A stretch of 64,000 bases of DNA from Sphingopyxis sp. PAMC25046 (GCF_004795895.1 NZ_CP039250.1:3844001-3908000); one strand, 5' to 3'. Counted from the stretch's first letter, positions 36,225 through 44,770 are shown. Notes: generated by a model not told the origin, from the letters alone. Made by a program: numbers and translations.

Positions 36225-39059
36225 TCAGAAGTTCGCCCGGAACCCGATCGTGAACCGGCGACCGATCGCGTCGTAGGTTTCACGCTCGTAGAGGTAGAAG
36301 GGTGGATCGCGGTCGAACAGATTGTCGACGTTCGCGAACAGGCTGAAATTCTCCCGCACGTCGACATTGGCGCCGAGGTCGAAATAGTGGACGTCGCCGG
36401 TTTCGGGCACGGCGAGCAAGGGAGTCGCCGCGCCCGAAGCCTTTGCCCCCGCGATACGGCCATCCTTCGTGGAGCCGATAAAGCGGTGGCGGAGCGAAAG
36501 CTGCAACTTGTCCATTTCCCACGTCAGACGCTGGGTAAAGCGCCATTTGGGGTTGGCGGTGCTGCAGCTGCCGCCGCCGATATAGCCAGCACAGTTCACC
36601 GGGTTCACGATCGGGCTGCCCTGCGTAATGGCGTCGATCAGATAAGTACCGGAAATATAATAGCTGAGGCTTCCGACCGAACCCAGACTGTGCCGGTAGT
36701 CGAGCCGATAGTCGATCCCCGACGCCTCCAGCTTGGCGATATTGGCGTTAAGCAGCGGCACGTCGTAGAGCTGGCCGTCGGGGGTGCGGTTCCGCAGCGG
36801 CTGGCAGAAGATGTTATCCAGCGACAGGTCGGAGTTGCAGGCCGTGATCACGGCCTGCAGCCCGCCGCCGAACGAGCCGATCGCATCGTCGATCTTGATG
36901 TTGTAATAATCGACCGTCAGCTGCAGGTTCGGGATGAATTCGGGGCGGATGACCGCACCGACAGACCAGGTATCCGACGTTTCTTCCTGCAGATTGGGAT
37001 TGCCGCCGGTGATCGCACGGATCTGCTGGTTTTCCTGCTGGAACACATCGATGACCGCCGCCGGGATACCCAGCGAGTTCACGCAGAAGTCGCGTTCCTG
37101 CTGCGTCCGGTCGGGACCCGCGTTACAGAAGTCCAGCGCCTGCGGGGCGGTATTGGTGGCCCCCGAAAAGAGTTCGACGACGTTCGGCGCGCGCACTGCG
37201 CGCTGATAAAGGCCGCGGAACTTCAGGCCGCGGAACGGCGAATATTCACCGCCCAGTTTGTACGACCATACCGACCCCGCGGTCGAGTAATCGGAGAAGC
37301 GCAGGCCGCCCTCGAATGCGAGCAATTCCACCCCGGGCATGTCGGCGAGGATCGGCACATAAAGTTCGCCGTACAGCTCCGCGACGTCGAACGAACCTGC
37401 CGTCGGGCTGAGACCCGCCGACCGCGACAGCGCCTTGCCCTGGACATACAGCTGATCCGGATCGAATGCCGAGCTTTCCTTGCGATATTCGCCACCGATC
37501 GAGATGCCGACGTCGCCGGCAGGGAGCGTGAAGAGCGACCCCGTCAGGCTTGCGCCGACCTGCTTCTGGCGGATCGTCGTGATGTTGGTGAGATCGGTGT
37601 AGATATAGTTGATCATGTCGGGCGTCAGCGAATTGAGCCCGAAGGGATTGAGTACGACGCAATCGGCATCGGCGATCGCGCACTTATAGGGATCATTGGG
37701 GTCGGTCAGGAAACCATTGGCGAAATTGTCGATCAGCACGCCGCCGCCCTGGACGTCGGTGACCTTCGTTTCACCCTGGTTGTAGAAGACTTCCCATTTC
37801 AGCCGGTCGGTCAGGTCGCCCTTCAGCCCGACGACGAAGCGGTAGAAATCACGCGTCTGGTCGCTGGTACGCGAACCACCGTCGAGCAGGCGCCGATTGA
37901 TATTGACCGGGACCAGGCTGTCGCCGTCCGCATCCATGTTCGTGCTCAGGAAATCGCGCAGCGTCGGATCGAGATACGGGTTGCGGATGTCGAGCTGGAA
38001 GCCGGGAATGAAGCCCGAACTGCTCATCGGCACCGCGCCGAGCGTCGAGTTGATCTTGCTGTGAACGTACGACCCTTCCCAGAAGGCCGTGACATCGTCG
38101 GTCACGTCATAATGACCGATCACCGACCCCTGCCAGCGCTGCATCGGCATCTGGATGTTGGTGAAGGGACGATCGTTGAAGCCATCGCTCGTGCGATAGG
38201 CGCGCCAGCCTTCGTCGGCGAAGAATATCCCCGCGGTGCCGATCGTATTGCCGTAGGGGTCGGTCAGTCCGACAAGCTGCGGGCTGAAAATCGTGCCCTG
38301 CGGCGTGACCCCGTTGCCCGCCGGCACCAGTACCGGCTTGCCGTCGACGATGGCGTCGGCGAAATATTCGATCGCATGGTCGCGCGCTGCGCCCTTGACC
38401 ATCGCGCGATCATAATAGCTGCCGTGGAAAACGATGTTGCCGCGTCCATCGGCAAAATTGCCGCCGACAGTCAGATCGACATTATAACGTTCGGCATCGC
38501 CCTCGTCGCTGAGGCCATAGGATCCGCCGATTTCGAAGCCTTCGAAATCATCTTTGGTCACGAAGTTGACGACGCCCGCCATCGCGTCCGAACCATATAC
38601 GGCCGACGCACCGCCGGTCACGACCTCGACGCGCTGAACCAGCGAAGGTGGGATCATGTTGAGGTCGACGACGCCATCCTGCGACGCGCCGACGATCCGG
38701 CGGCCATTCTGCAGCACCAGCGTACGAACGGCGCCAAGATTGCGCAGATTGACCGTGGCCGAACCGTTGCCCGAGTTCGACTGGGCGCCCGCGCCGGCCA
38801 CCGCCTGCGGCAGGGCATTCAGCAACTGCTCGGTCTCGACGGTGGCCGAATATTTGATTTCGTCCTGACCGATCACATTGACGGGGCTGTTGGATTCGAC
38901 GTCGGGCCGCGGGATACGCGACCCGGTAACGACAATCGCGCCTCCATCCTCGGCAATCGGCTCCTGCGCCATCGCCGACCCCATAACCGCCATCGACAGG
39001 AGCAGTGCTGAACCGCCCCTCAATCCTGCCCGAACAGCTGCTACCCGCTTCATATCCAT
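36225..39059 (-). CDS. TonB-dependent outer-membrane receptor
   Basis: A 944-residue receptor: signal peptide ending SAMAQ, a short region with IVVTGSRIPRP (TonB-box-like), plug domain (about 45-160; LVLQNGRRI, VEVVTGGASAVYGSDAMAGV) and a beta-barrel that ends in Phe (IGFRANF). This sequence type is abundant in sphingomonads and takes up peptides, sugars and other large substrates. ATG 39059 has AGGGAG eight bases upstream; GTG 39068 and ATG 39053 were rejected. Followed by secreted S9 and DUF885 peptidases, so an oligopeptide substrate is likely (inference). Confidence 0.92.
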   Translation of the reverse strand: MDMKRVAAVRAGLRGGSALLLSMAVMGSAMAQEPIAEDGGAIVVTGSRIPRPDVESNSPVNVIGQDEIKYSATVETEQLLNALPQAVAGAGAQSNSGNGSATVNLRNLGAVRTLVLQNGRRIVGASQDGVVDLNMIPPSLVQRVEVVTGGASAVYGSDAMAGVVNFVTKDDFEGFEIGGSYGLSDEGDAERYNVDLTVGGNFADGRGNIVFHGSYYDRAMVKGAARDHAIEYFADAIVDGKPVLVPAGNGVTPQGTIFSPQLVGLTDPYGNTIGTAGIFFADEGWRAYRTSDGFNDRPFTNIQMPMQRWQGSVIGHYDVTDDVTAFWEGSYVHSKINSTLGAVPMSSSGFIPGFQLDIRNPYLDPTLRDFLSTNMDADGDSLVPVNINRRLLDGGSRTSDQTRDFYRFVVGLKGDLTDRLKWEVFYNQGETKVTDVQGGGVLIDNFANGFLTDPNDPYKCAIADADCVVLNPFGLNSLTPDMINYIYTDLTNITTIRQKQVGASLTGSLFTLPAGDVGISIGGEYRKESSAFDPDQLYVQGKALSRSAGLSPTAGSFDVAELYGELYVPILADMPGVELLAFEGGLRFSDYSTAGSVWSYKLGGEYSPFRGLKFRGLYQRAVRAPNVVELFSGATNTAPQALDFCNAGPDRTQQERDFCVNSLGIPAAVIDVFQQENQQIRAITGGNPNLQEETSDTWSVGAVIRPEFIPNLQLTVDYYNIKIDDAIGSFGGGLQAVITACNSDLSLDNIFCQPLRNRTPDGQLYDVPLLNANIAKLEASGIDYRLDYRHSLGSVGSLSYYISGTYLIDAITQGSPIVNPVNCAGYIGGGSCSTANPKWRFTQRLTWEMDKLQLSLRHRFIGSTKDGRIAGAKASGAATPLLAVPETGDVHYFDLGANVDVRENFSLFANVDNLFDRDPPFYLYERETYDAIGRRFTIGFRANF

Positions 39060-39520
39060 GCTCGTCACTCCCTGAACTGGAACGCCCGCCTGCGAAATTC
39101 ACGGTCGCCGGCATTTGGTGCCAGTCATTCCCGTGAACAGTTGCGTGATTTTGATCATATTGATGCGGCACAGTCAATTCCGTGACGCAAAAAAATGTGA
39201 AAAGTGTCATTTTAGATGCGCCGTCGCGTTTCCCGCCGCGCATCTCGTCCGGTGCACGGTCAGGGAATATTCTATATAATATATTGTAATTAAAAGAATA
39301 ATATTCCCGCTCGCGCCCAGTGCCCTACCCTCTCCCCGAAACGACGGATTCGGAGATCGAGGTTACCCGTCTGCTTCATCCTGCCCCGTGGCGGACGCAA
39401 TATGGCCACTTGACCAAGGGCTTCAGCTATAACATCATAACCAAAATCACGCGTTTTTAGTTTTAATAATCAAGCGGTGGATCGATGATTCGCCGGTAGA
39501 CAACAGAGGAGACCTTATCG
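39060..39520. promoter_or_regulatory. 461-bp divergent promoter region, AT-rich, with inverted repeat
   Basis: No credible gene. The region is far more AT-rich than its surroundings. GGGAATATT (39263-39271) and AATATTCCC (39300-39308) form a perfect nine-base inverted repeat around a 28-bp AT segment that includes TATAAT at 39275-39280. It should hold the promoters of the TonB receptor and of the DUF885 gene at 39521; no convincing -35 partner was found. Confidence 0.45.
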
Positions 39521-41224
39521 ATGCGCAAGGCATTCGTCGTGGCGGTTACCGCGCTGATCGCAAGCACCACCAGCCTTACCCCGCTCGCGGCGGCCGGCGC
39601 GGCGGAGCAGGTCTCGACCCTGCAGGCCACGCCGCCGGACGGCAAGGGCAGCTATGACGAACTGGTTACGCTGTTCACGGCCTTCAACGAATGGAAAACG
39701 CCAAAGGCGATCGACGGCGTCATCGACTATAGCCCCGCCGCCGTCGAAAAGCGCCGTGCCGAATTACGGGCCTTTCAGGCCAGACTGCCCGACTTCGCGG
39801 TCGCGCGCTGGGATCGACACAAGCAGGTCGACTATCTGGCGGTCCGCGCGCAAATGGACCTTGCCGACTTTACCCTGAATGTCACCAAGCCTTGGGCACG
39901 CGATCCGGGCATGTATGTCGACGAGCTTCAGCGACTTGCCTATACGGACGTACCGCTGAAGGGGGACGCGCTCGAAACCTTCCGCACGCGGCTGCTTGCG
40001 ATCCCCGCCTATCTCGCTCAGGCCCGCATCAACCTCGACTCGGTCGCTGCCGACTATGCCGATCTCGCGATCCACAGCTTGACGCACGGCGACGGCGTCG
40101 GCCACGGCATGCCCTACCGCCCCGTCGAACCCGAAGGCCTGATCGGCTGGTTCGCCGATCTGCACGGCCGCGCCGCAAAGCAGCAACCTGCGCTGCTGCC
40201 CGAGATCGAGGCCGCGGAGCAGGCGATCGCCGGGTTCCGCGACTGGCTGGTCGGCGCGCGTCCCTCGATGACCGCCCCGGCCGGAGTGGGCAAACCGGCC
40301 TATGACTGGTTCCTCACCAACGTACGCCTGATGCCCTATGATTCCGACCAGATCGTCACGCTGGCTCAGCGCGAACTCGAACGGCACTGGGCCAATTATA
40401 CGACCGAGCGGCACCGCAATCGCAACCTGCCCGAACTTCAGCTGCCCCGATCGGCCGAGGAATATGAGGCGCAGCTCGCCGGCACCGACGCCAAGATCCG
40501 CAAATGGCTGAAGGATGAAGAGATCATCACGATCCCCGACTATATTCCCGGCACCTATCAGGAAGTCGGCTTCAACGCGCCATGGATCGTCCGCCCCGAC
40601 GGGCCGATGTTCTGGGAGCAGGTGCAGTTCCGCGACGCCTCGCCCGACCATCTTCACGCGACCTTTCCCGGCCACCGGTTCGACGGCATGACCGGCAAGC
40701 GGGTTTCGCACCCGATCCGCCGCCATATCAGTGACAGCGGCCGGACCGAAGGCTGGGGTTTCTATCTGGAAGAAAACGCGCTCCAGCTGGGGCTGTTCGA
40801 CGATCGTCCGCGCACCCGCGAGCTCATCTATATCTTCGGTCTCTTCCGCGCCGCCCGGACGATCGGGGACGTCAAGATGCAGCGCAACGAGATGACCGTC
40901 GACCAGACCATGAATTTCTGGAAGGAGTGGACACCCTATCTCGATGACAATGTCGCTCGCGTCGACGCGGGCATCTATATCCGGCGTCCGCCGGGTTACG
41001 GCATGACCTATACGATCGGCGCGATGCAGCTTCAAAAGCTGCTGGTAGATCGCAAACGCCAGCTCGGCGACAAATTCTCGATCAGGGATTATCACGACTA
41101 TCTGATGAACACCGGCCGCCTGCCGGTATCGCTGCTGCGCTATGACCTCACCGGCTACGACGACGAAATCAAGAAGCTATGGCTTCATGAACCGCTGATT
41201 GCCGATGTCAGCCACAAACCGTAA
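39521..41224 (+). CDS. Secreted DUF885 protein with HATFPGH in place of HExxPGH
   Basis: A 567-residue DUF885 protein with a signal peptide (to about residue 27, AAAGAAE). The motif region reads HATFPGH (residues 379-385): both His are in place but the catalytic Glu is Ala. The EGWGFYLEE block (about 410) and the C-terminal TGYDDEI are shared with the protein at 6502, so these two form a subfamily. It is a probable paralogue pair with changed chemistry. Start ATG 39521 with AGAGGAGA upstream. Divergent from the TonB receptor. Confidence 0.85.
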   Translation: MRKAFVVAVTALIASTTSLTPLAAAGAAEQVSTLQATPPDGKGSYDELVTLFTAFNEWKTPKAIDGVIDYSPAAVEKRRAELRAFQARLPDFAVARWDRHKQVDYLAVRAQMDLADFTLNVTKPWARDPGMYVDELQRLAYTDVPLKGDALETFRTRLLAIPAYLAQARINLDSVAADYADLAIHSLTHGDGVGHGMPYRPVEPEGLIGWFADLHGRAAKQQPALLPEIEAAEQAIAGFRDWLVGARPSMTAPAGVGKPAYDWFLTNVRLMPYDSDQIVTLAQRELERHWANYTTERHRNRNLPELQLPRSAEEYEAQLAGTDAKIRKWLKDEEIITIPDYIPGTYQEVGFNAPWIVRPDGPMFWEQVQFRDASPDHLHATFPGHRFDGMTGKRVSHPIRRHISDSGRTEGWGFYLEENALQLGLFDDRPRTRELIYIFGLFRAARTIGDVKMQRNEMTVDQTMNFWKEWTPYLDDNVARVDAGIYIRRPPGYGMTYTIGAMQLQKLLVDRKRQLGDKFSIRDYHDYLMNTGRLPVSLLRYDLTGYDDEIKKLWLHEPLIADVSHKP

Positions 41225-41376
41225 GGGGAGCCATCTCGCGGCTCGCTACGGCCGACATCGGCCGCGAAGATGACCGACCGATTTCCTGCGAAAAACCGTC
41301 TAAGAACCGTCACCAAGGCGAACAAGTTTGCCTCGGAGGCAGCGTAAAGTTGCCCCAACAATTTCCGCGGAGATGT

Positions 41377-41453
41377 TGGCGCGCCCGGCAGGATTCGAAC
41401 CTGCGGCCACCCGCTTAGAAGGCGGGTGCTCTATCCAGCTGAGCTACGGGCGC
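41377..41453 (-). tRNA. tRNA-Arg (anticodon TCT)
   Basis: The complement folds as a 77-nt cloverleaf: acceptor GCGCCCG/CGGGCGC, D-arm with AGCTCAGCTGGATAGAGC, anticodon stem CCCGC/GCGGG around loop CTTCTAA (anticodon TCT, reading AGA), T-arm with GGTTCGAATCC, discriminator G and encoded CCA at 41379-41377. Confidence 0.97.
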
Positions 41454-41523
41454 GCGGCACGGCTGTGCGGCGCCGCGAATAGCGCGGTTTGCGTCCGCCG
41501 CAAAGCAGGTTAAGCAGCGGCCG

Positions 41524-42315
41524 ATGACCGATTCCGACGCGACCCCCGCCGAACCCGCGCATGTCAGCGCCGGAAGCATTCGGCACTTTCGCTATTACGA
41601 CCTCGTCATGGCCGCTTTCGTCGCCGTCTTGCTGCTCTCGAACATCATCGGCGCGTCGAAGCTGTCGATGGTCGGCGGGCTGACCTTCGGCGCGGGCATC
41701 CTCTTCTTTCCGATCAGCTATGTCATCGGCGACGTGCTGACCGAGGTCTATGGCTATGCCCGCGCGCGGCGGGTGATCTGGACGGGGTTCGCCGCGCTCC
41801 TGTTCATGGCGGTGATGAGCTGGATCGTGCTCGCAATGCCGCCGGCGCAGGACTGGTGGTGCAGCGGGACCGAGACGCTGGCGCTCAAATCGGGCATCGA
41901 CGCGGCGGGCCCCGGCTCGGTCTGCCAGCAAACCTATGAAAGCGTGTTCGGCGCCGCCTGGCGCATCGTGCTCGCATCGATGGCCGCTTTCTGGGCGGGC
42001 GAGTTCGTCAACTCCTATGTCCTCGCGCGGATGAAGCTCGCGACCGAAGGACGCCACCTGTGGATGCGCACGATCGGCTCGACGATTTTCGGCCAGGGCG
42101 TCGACAGCCTGATCTTCTACCCCATCGCCTTTCTCGGCATCTGGGAAACCGAACAGGTGTTCCTCGTCCTCACCACCAACTGGGCGATGAAAGTCGCGTG
42201 GGAAGCCGTGCTGACCCCCGCAACCTATGTCGTCGTCGGCGCGTTGAAGCGCCGCGAAGGTGTCGACGTGTTCGACGAAGGCACCGACTTCAACCCCTTT
42301 GGCGCCAAAGTCTGA
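41524..42315 (+). CDS. yhhQ: Queuosine precursor transporter (YhhQ/VUT family)
   Basis: A 263-residue inner-membrane protein with about six helices. Family marks are LLLSNIIGASKL (near residue 37), FPISYVIGDVLTEVYGYARARRVIW (family block around 60-85) and the polar GQGVDSLIFYPIAF. YhhQ-type proteins import queuosine precursors (preQ0/preQ1) for tRNA modification. It is 70 bp from the tRNA-Arg gene on the other strand. A small membrane-protein gene follows after six bases. Confidence 0.9.
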   Translation: MTDSDATPAEPAHVSAGSIRHFRYYDLVMAAFVAVLLLSNIIGASKLSMVGGLTFGAGILFFPISYVIGDVLTEVYGYARARRVIWTGFAALLFMAVMSWIVLAMPPAQDWWCSGTETLALKSGIDAAGPGSVCQQTYESVFGAAWRIVLASMAAFWAGEFVNSYVLARMKLATEGRHLWMRTIGSTIFGQGVDSLIFYPIAFLGIWETEQVFLVLTTNWAMKVAWEAVLTPATYVVVGALKRREGVDVFDEGTDFNPFGAKV

Positions 42316-42321
42316 CCGCGC

Positions 42322-42699
42322 ATGACCCTGATCGAAATCGCGTCGCTGTTCGAAGCCCGCAAGCTGTCGGTGATCGAGGCGACCGGCCTCGGCAAGGATG
42401 CGCTACACGTCTATTTCGGCATGACGCTGTTTCTGGCGGTGCGCCTCGCGTGGCGCGGCCGCGGCGGATGGGTCGCGGCGTGGATCGCAGTGCTCGTCAT
42501 GGCCTGCGGCGGCGAATGGCTCGACCTGACCGCCGAATACAGCCGTTCGGCGATCCAGCCCGACGCGGCGCACTGGCACGACATCTGGAACACGATGTTC
42601 TGGCCGACGGTGCTGCTGCTCGTCGGGCGCTGGCTGCAACCGCAGCGCGCCGTGCCCGACCTAGGCGAGAGCGCCGAGCGCCGCCTCGAACAGGCGTAG
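42322..42699 (+). CDS. Small membrane protein of unknown function
   Basis: A 125-residue protein with three hydrophobic helices (about residues 28-44, 50-66, 91-107) and a Trp/His-rich loop ([14 protein letters not shown]). No family was recognised; the arrangement loosely resembles VanZ-like or DUF2585-type proteins. Six bases after yhhQ, so probably cotranscribed. Its last 39 bases overlap the 3' end of purQ on the other strand. Confidence 0.65.
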   Translation: MTLIEIASLFEARKLSVIEATGLGKDALHVYFGMTLFLAVRLAWRGRGGWVAAWIAVLVMACGGEWLDLTAEYSRSAIQPDAAHWHDIWNTMFWPTVLLLVGRWLQPQRAVPDLGESAERRLEQA

Positions 42700-43326
42700 C
42701 CCGTCGGTTCCGCCATGCGCGCGGTCGATCGCGCGTTCGGGGTGCGGCATCATGCCGAGCACATTGCCCGCATCGTTGAGCACACCCGCAATATTGCGCG
42801 CCGATCCGTTGACGCCGTCGGCGTAACGAAACGCCACGCGCCCCTCGCCCTCGATCCGGTCGAGCGTCGCCGCGTCGGCGAAATAATTGCCGTCGTGATG
42901 CGCGACGGGGATGTCGATTTCCTCGCCCGCCCGATAGCCCGCGGTGAACAGCGACTGGCTGTTCTCGACCGTCAGCGGCACGGTACGGCAGACGAAGTTG
43001 AGCCCCGCGTTGCGCATCAGCGCGCCGGGCAGCAGCTGCGCCTCGGTCAGCACCTGAAAGCCGTTGCACACACCGAGCACCGGCACGCCGCGCCCGGCGG
43101 CGTCCGAAACCGCGCGCAGGATCGGCGACCGTGCCGCCATCGCGCCCGAACGCAGATAATCGCCATAGGAAAAGCCACCGGGGAGCGCGATGAAGTCGAC
43201 CCCGTCCGGCAATTCGCTCTCGCGGTGCCACACCATCGCGGGCGCCTTGCCCGTGACAGCCTCGAGCGCGACCGCCATGTCGCGATCGCAGTTCGAACCC
43301 GGAAAGACGATGACGGCGGTCTTCAT
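42661..43326 (-). CDS. purQ: Phosphoribosylformylglycinamidine synthase subunit PurQ
   Basis: A 221-residue class I glutamine amidotransferase that supplies ammonia to PurL in step four of purine synthesis. The nucleophile Cys is in GVCNGFQVL (about residue 87) and the His/Glu dyad is in MMPHPER (about 200). ATG 43326 starts the fold ([16 protein letters not shown]). It follows purS by 14 bp on the same strand; purL is not in the window. Confidence 0.97.
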   Translation of the reverse strand: MKTAVIVFPGSNCDRDMAVALEAVTGKAPAMVWHRESELPDGVDFIALPGGFSYGDYLRSGAMAARSPILRAVSDAAGRGVPVLGVCNGFQVLTEAQLLPGALMRNAGLNFVCRTVPLTVENSQSLFTAGYRAGEEIDIPVAHHDGNYFADAATLDRIEGEGRVAFRYADGVNGSARNIAGVLNDAGNVLGMMPHPERAIDRAHGGTDGLRLFEAALGALA

Positions 43327-43340
43327 GGGTCTGGCTCCTC

Positions 43341-43571
43341 TTACGGCCGTTCGATGCGGTAGTTTTCGATCACCGTGTTGGCGAGCAGCTTGGCGCACAT
43401 CGCGTCGAGATCGGCGTCGCTCGTGCCGTCAGCGACGTCGAGCTCGATGAAACGGCCGGCGCGCACGTCCGATACGCCGCCGAAACCCAGCCCTTCGAGC
43501 GCATGATGGATCGCCTTGCCCTGCGGGTCGAGCACCCCCGGCTTGAGCGTCACATAGACATTCACTTTCAT
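43341..43571 (-). CDS. purS: Phosphoribosylformylglycinamidine synthase subunit PurS
   Basis: A 76-residue PurS ([35 protein letters not shown]), which bridges PurL and PurQ. ATG 43571 is the family start. Upstream of purQ in the standard order. Confidence 0.95.
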   Translation of the reverse strand: MKVNVYVTLKPGVLDPQGKAIHHALEGLGFGGVSDVRAGRFIELDVADGTSDADLDAMCAKLLANTVIENYRIERP

Positions 43572-43676
43572 CGGGGCGAACCTTTTGCTGGAAGGGCGTG
43601 GAAGATGGGCGCGCCTATGCCCGCGAATCACGTTCCGGGCAAGGGCCACGCCCACGAAAAATGCGGCTCTTCACAT

Positions 43677-43716
43677 TGCGAACCAGTCGCATCTTTCCTG
43701 TTGCGAATCTCTCGCA
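43677..43716. promoter_or_regulatory. Tandem TGCGA-N5-TCGCA boxes upstream of bfd
   Basis: Two 15-bp dyads, TGCGA-ACCAG-TCGCA (43677-43691) and TGCGA-ATCTC-TCGCA (43702-43716), start exactly 25 bp apart, 38-77 bp before the bfd ATG. They resemble alphaproteobacterial Fur-type boxes and suggest iron control of bfd by two dimers on similar faces of the helix. Confidence 0.55.
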
Positions 43717-43753
43717 CTATCCCTACATCGACATTGTTGAGAAGGATTCGCAC

Positions 43754-43927
43754 ATGGTCGTCTGTGTCTGCAACGCAATAAGGGAAAGCCAGCTGCGCGA
43801 TGTCGCGCGGAGCGGCCAATTGCGGTGCGCCAAAGCGGCCTATGCGCAATTGGGTCGCAAACCCAAGTGCGGACAATGCCTGTCATTCGCTCGCAATATC
43901 ATCAGCGACGCCGCCGCGACCGCCTGA
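43754..43927 (+). CDS. bfd: Bacterioferritin-associated ferredoxin
   Basis: A 57-residue [2Fe-2S] protein: C4, C6 (VCVCNAI), then C39 and C42 (KCGQCLSF) hold the cluster. Bfd docks on bacterioferritin and reduces its stored Fe(III) for release under iron limitation. ATG 43754 begins the domain; the open frame upstream is non-coding. bfr follows 100 bp downstream on the same strand. Confidence 0.93.
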   Translation: MVVCVCNAIRESQLRDVARSGQLRCAKAAYAQLGRKPKCGQCLSFARNIISDAAATA

Positions 43928-44012
43928 TTTTTCTTGGTTTTCCGCCATTTTTGACCTTGGCCTGATGGGGCCGGGGCGCCTATAATGCGCCCACTCCCAT
44001 TCCAAGAAAAAT
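43927..44012. repeat. 11-bp perfect inverted repeat flanking the bfr promoter
   Basis: ATTTTTCTTGG at 43927-43937 (starting at the last base of the bfd stop) and CCAAGAAAAAT at 44002-44012 are exact complements, 64 bp apart, enclosing the bfr promoter. They could form a stem in a bfd-bfr read-through RNA or be paired protein sites. Confidence 0.4.
43957..43986 (+). promoter_or_regulatory. Probable bfr promoter
   Basis: A consensus TATAAT is at 43981-43986, 42 bp before the bfr ATG. The best -35 match is TTGGCC at 43957-43962 (18-bp spacer); a better hexamer TTGACC at 43951 is too far away. Confidence 0.5.
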
Positions 44013-44027
44013 GACAGGATAGACACC

Positions 44028-44510
44028 ATGAAGGGCGACGAAAAAGTCATCGATTTCCTTAACGAGGCGCTCAAGAACGAGCTGACCGCGATCAACCAGT
44101 ATTGGCTGCACTATCGCATGCTCGACAATTGGGGCGTCGCGCGCCTCGCCGCGTTCGAACGCGAAGAGTCGATCGACGAGATGAAGCACGCCGACAAGCT
44201 CGCCGACCGCATTCTCTTCCTCGGCGGCCTCCCCAACTTCCAGCTGCTCGGCCGCCTGCGCGTCGGCGAAACGGTCGAGGAAATCCTCAAGGCCGACCTT
44301 GCGGTCGAGGAAGAAGCGATCCCGCTGCTCAAGGACGCCATTGCCCATTGTGAAAGCGTGCGCGACTATGTCAGCCGCGACCTCTTCGCCGACATCCTCG
44401 AAAGCGAGGAGCATCATGTCGACGAGCTCGAAAAGCAGTTCGAGATGATCGAGCGCATGGGCATCGAAAATTATATCCAGCTCCAGTCGAAGCCCGCCAG
44501 CGACGACTGA
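44028..44510 (+). CDS. bfr: Bacterioferritin
   Basis: A 160-residue four-helix ferritin subunit that oxidises Fe(II) and stores iron in a 24-mer shell. All diiron ligands are present (Glu18, Glu51, His54, Glu94, Glu127, His130) and so is heme-binding Met52. Normal length. ATG 44028 has AGGATAG upstream. Downstream of bfd, its release partner; a terminator is at 44695-44720. Confidence 0.97.
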   Translation: MKGDEKVIDFLNEALKNELTAINQYWLHYRMLDNWGVARLAAFEREESIDEMKHADKLADRILFLGGLPNFQLLGRLRVGETVEEILKADLAVEEEAIPLLKDAIAHCESVRDYVSRDLFADILESEEHHVDELEKQFEMIERMGIENYIQLQSKPASDD

Positions 44511-44538
44511 GAATCATCGTCGCCCCCACGAAGGCGTG

Positions 44539-44594
44539 AAGGGTCGGGTTGTCCCCCGGACAACCCTTGGACATGCGGGGCATGTCCCACCCTT
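44539..44594. repeat. Structured three-way-junction repeat element, copy 1 (extragenic)
   Basis: A closing stem AAGGGT/ACCCTT (44539-44544 with 44589-44594) encloses two perfect hairpins: a nine-base stem with loop CCC (44546-44566) and, after TT, an eight-base stem with loop GGG (44569-44587). Copy 2 at 52295-52352 has the same spacing throughout with different stem sequences. Confidence 0.7.
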
Positions 44595-44674
44595 AACTGG
44601 CCGTTGTCGGAATTTTCCTGCGCGGATGTGCAAACCGATTGCGGCCCCCGCCTTCACCGGGGCGACGAATCCAC

Positions 44675-44720
44675 GGAAAACCCCAGGTTTTCCAAGGCGC
44701 TTTCGGGCGCCTCTTTTTTT
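44675..44720 (+). terminator. Rho-independent terminator downstream of bfr
   Basis: Stem AGGCGC/GCGCCT (44695-44700, 44707-44712) with loop TTTCGG is followed by C and seven Ts (44714-44720). A second perfect hairpin, GGAAAACC-CCA-GGTTTTCC (44675-44693), lies directly before it. Confidence 0.75.
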
Positions 44721-44728
44721 GCTTGTAT

Positions 44729-44751
44729 TTGCGAATAATTCTCAATAGCAA
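44729..44751. promoter_or_regulatory. Candidate Fur box
   Basis: TTGCGAATAATTCTCAATAG and the next three bases match the general alphaproteobacterial Fur box shape (GCGAATnATTCTCA). It lies in the AT-rich stretch between the bfr terminator and another terminator and may control the transcript starting just downstream. Confidence 0.6.
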
Positions 44752-44770
44752 GGTGGGGCAGTCCCCTCCT

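Noticed and set aside
36198..39011. Long + strand open frame opposite the TonB receptor
   Set aside because: The minus strand carries unmistakable plug and barrel motifs; the opposite frame shows none.
17077..41224. Microcystin-degradation (mlr) type cluster
   Set aside because: Several secreted peptidases are present, but no MlrA-type membrane protease and no mlrB/C/D arrangement; the enzymes belong to M24, S9, DUF885 and amidohydrolase families.
43951..43986. Promoter TTGACC...TATAAT before bfr
   Set aside because: The spacer would be 24 bp, too long for a sigma-70 promoter; TTGGCC at 43957 is the more plausible partner.
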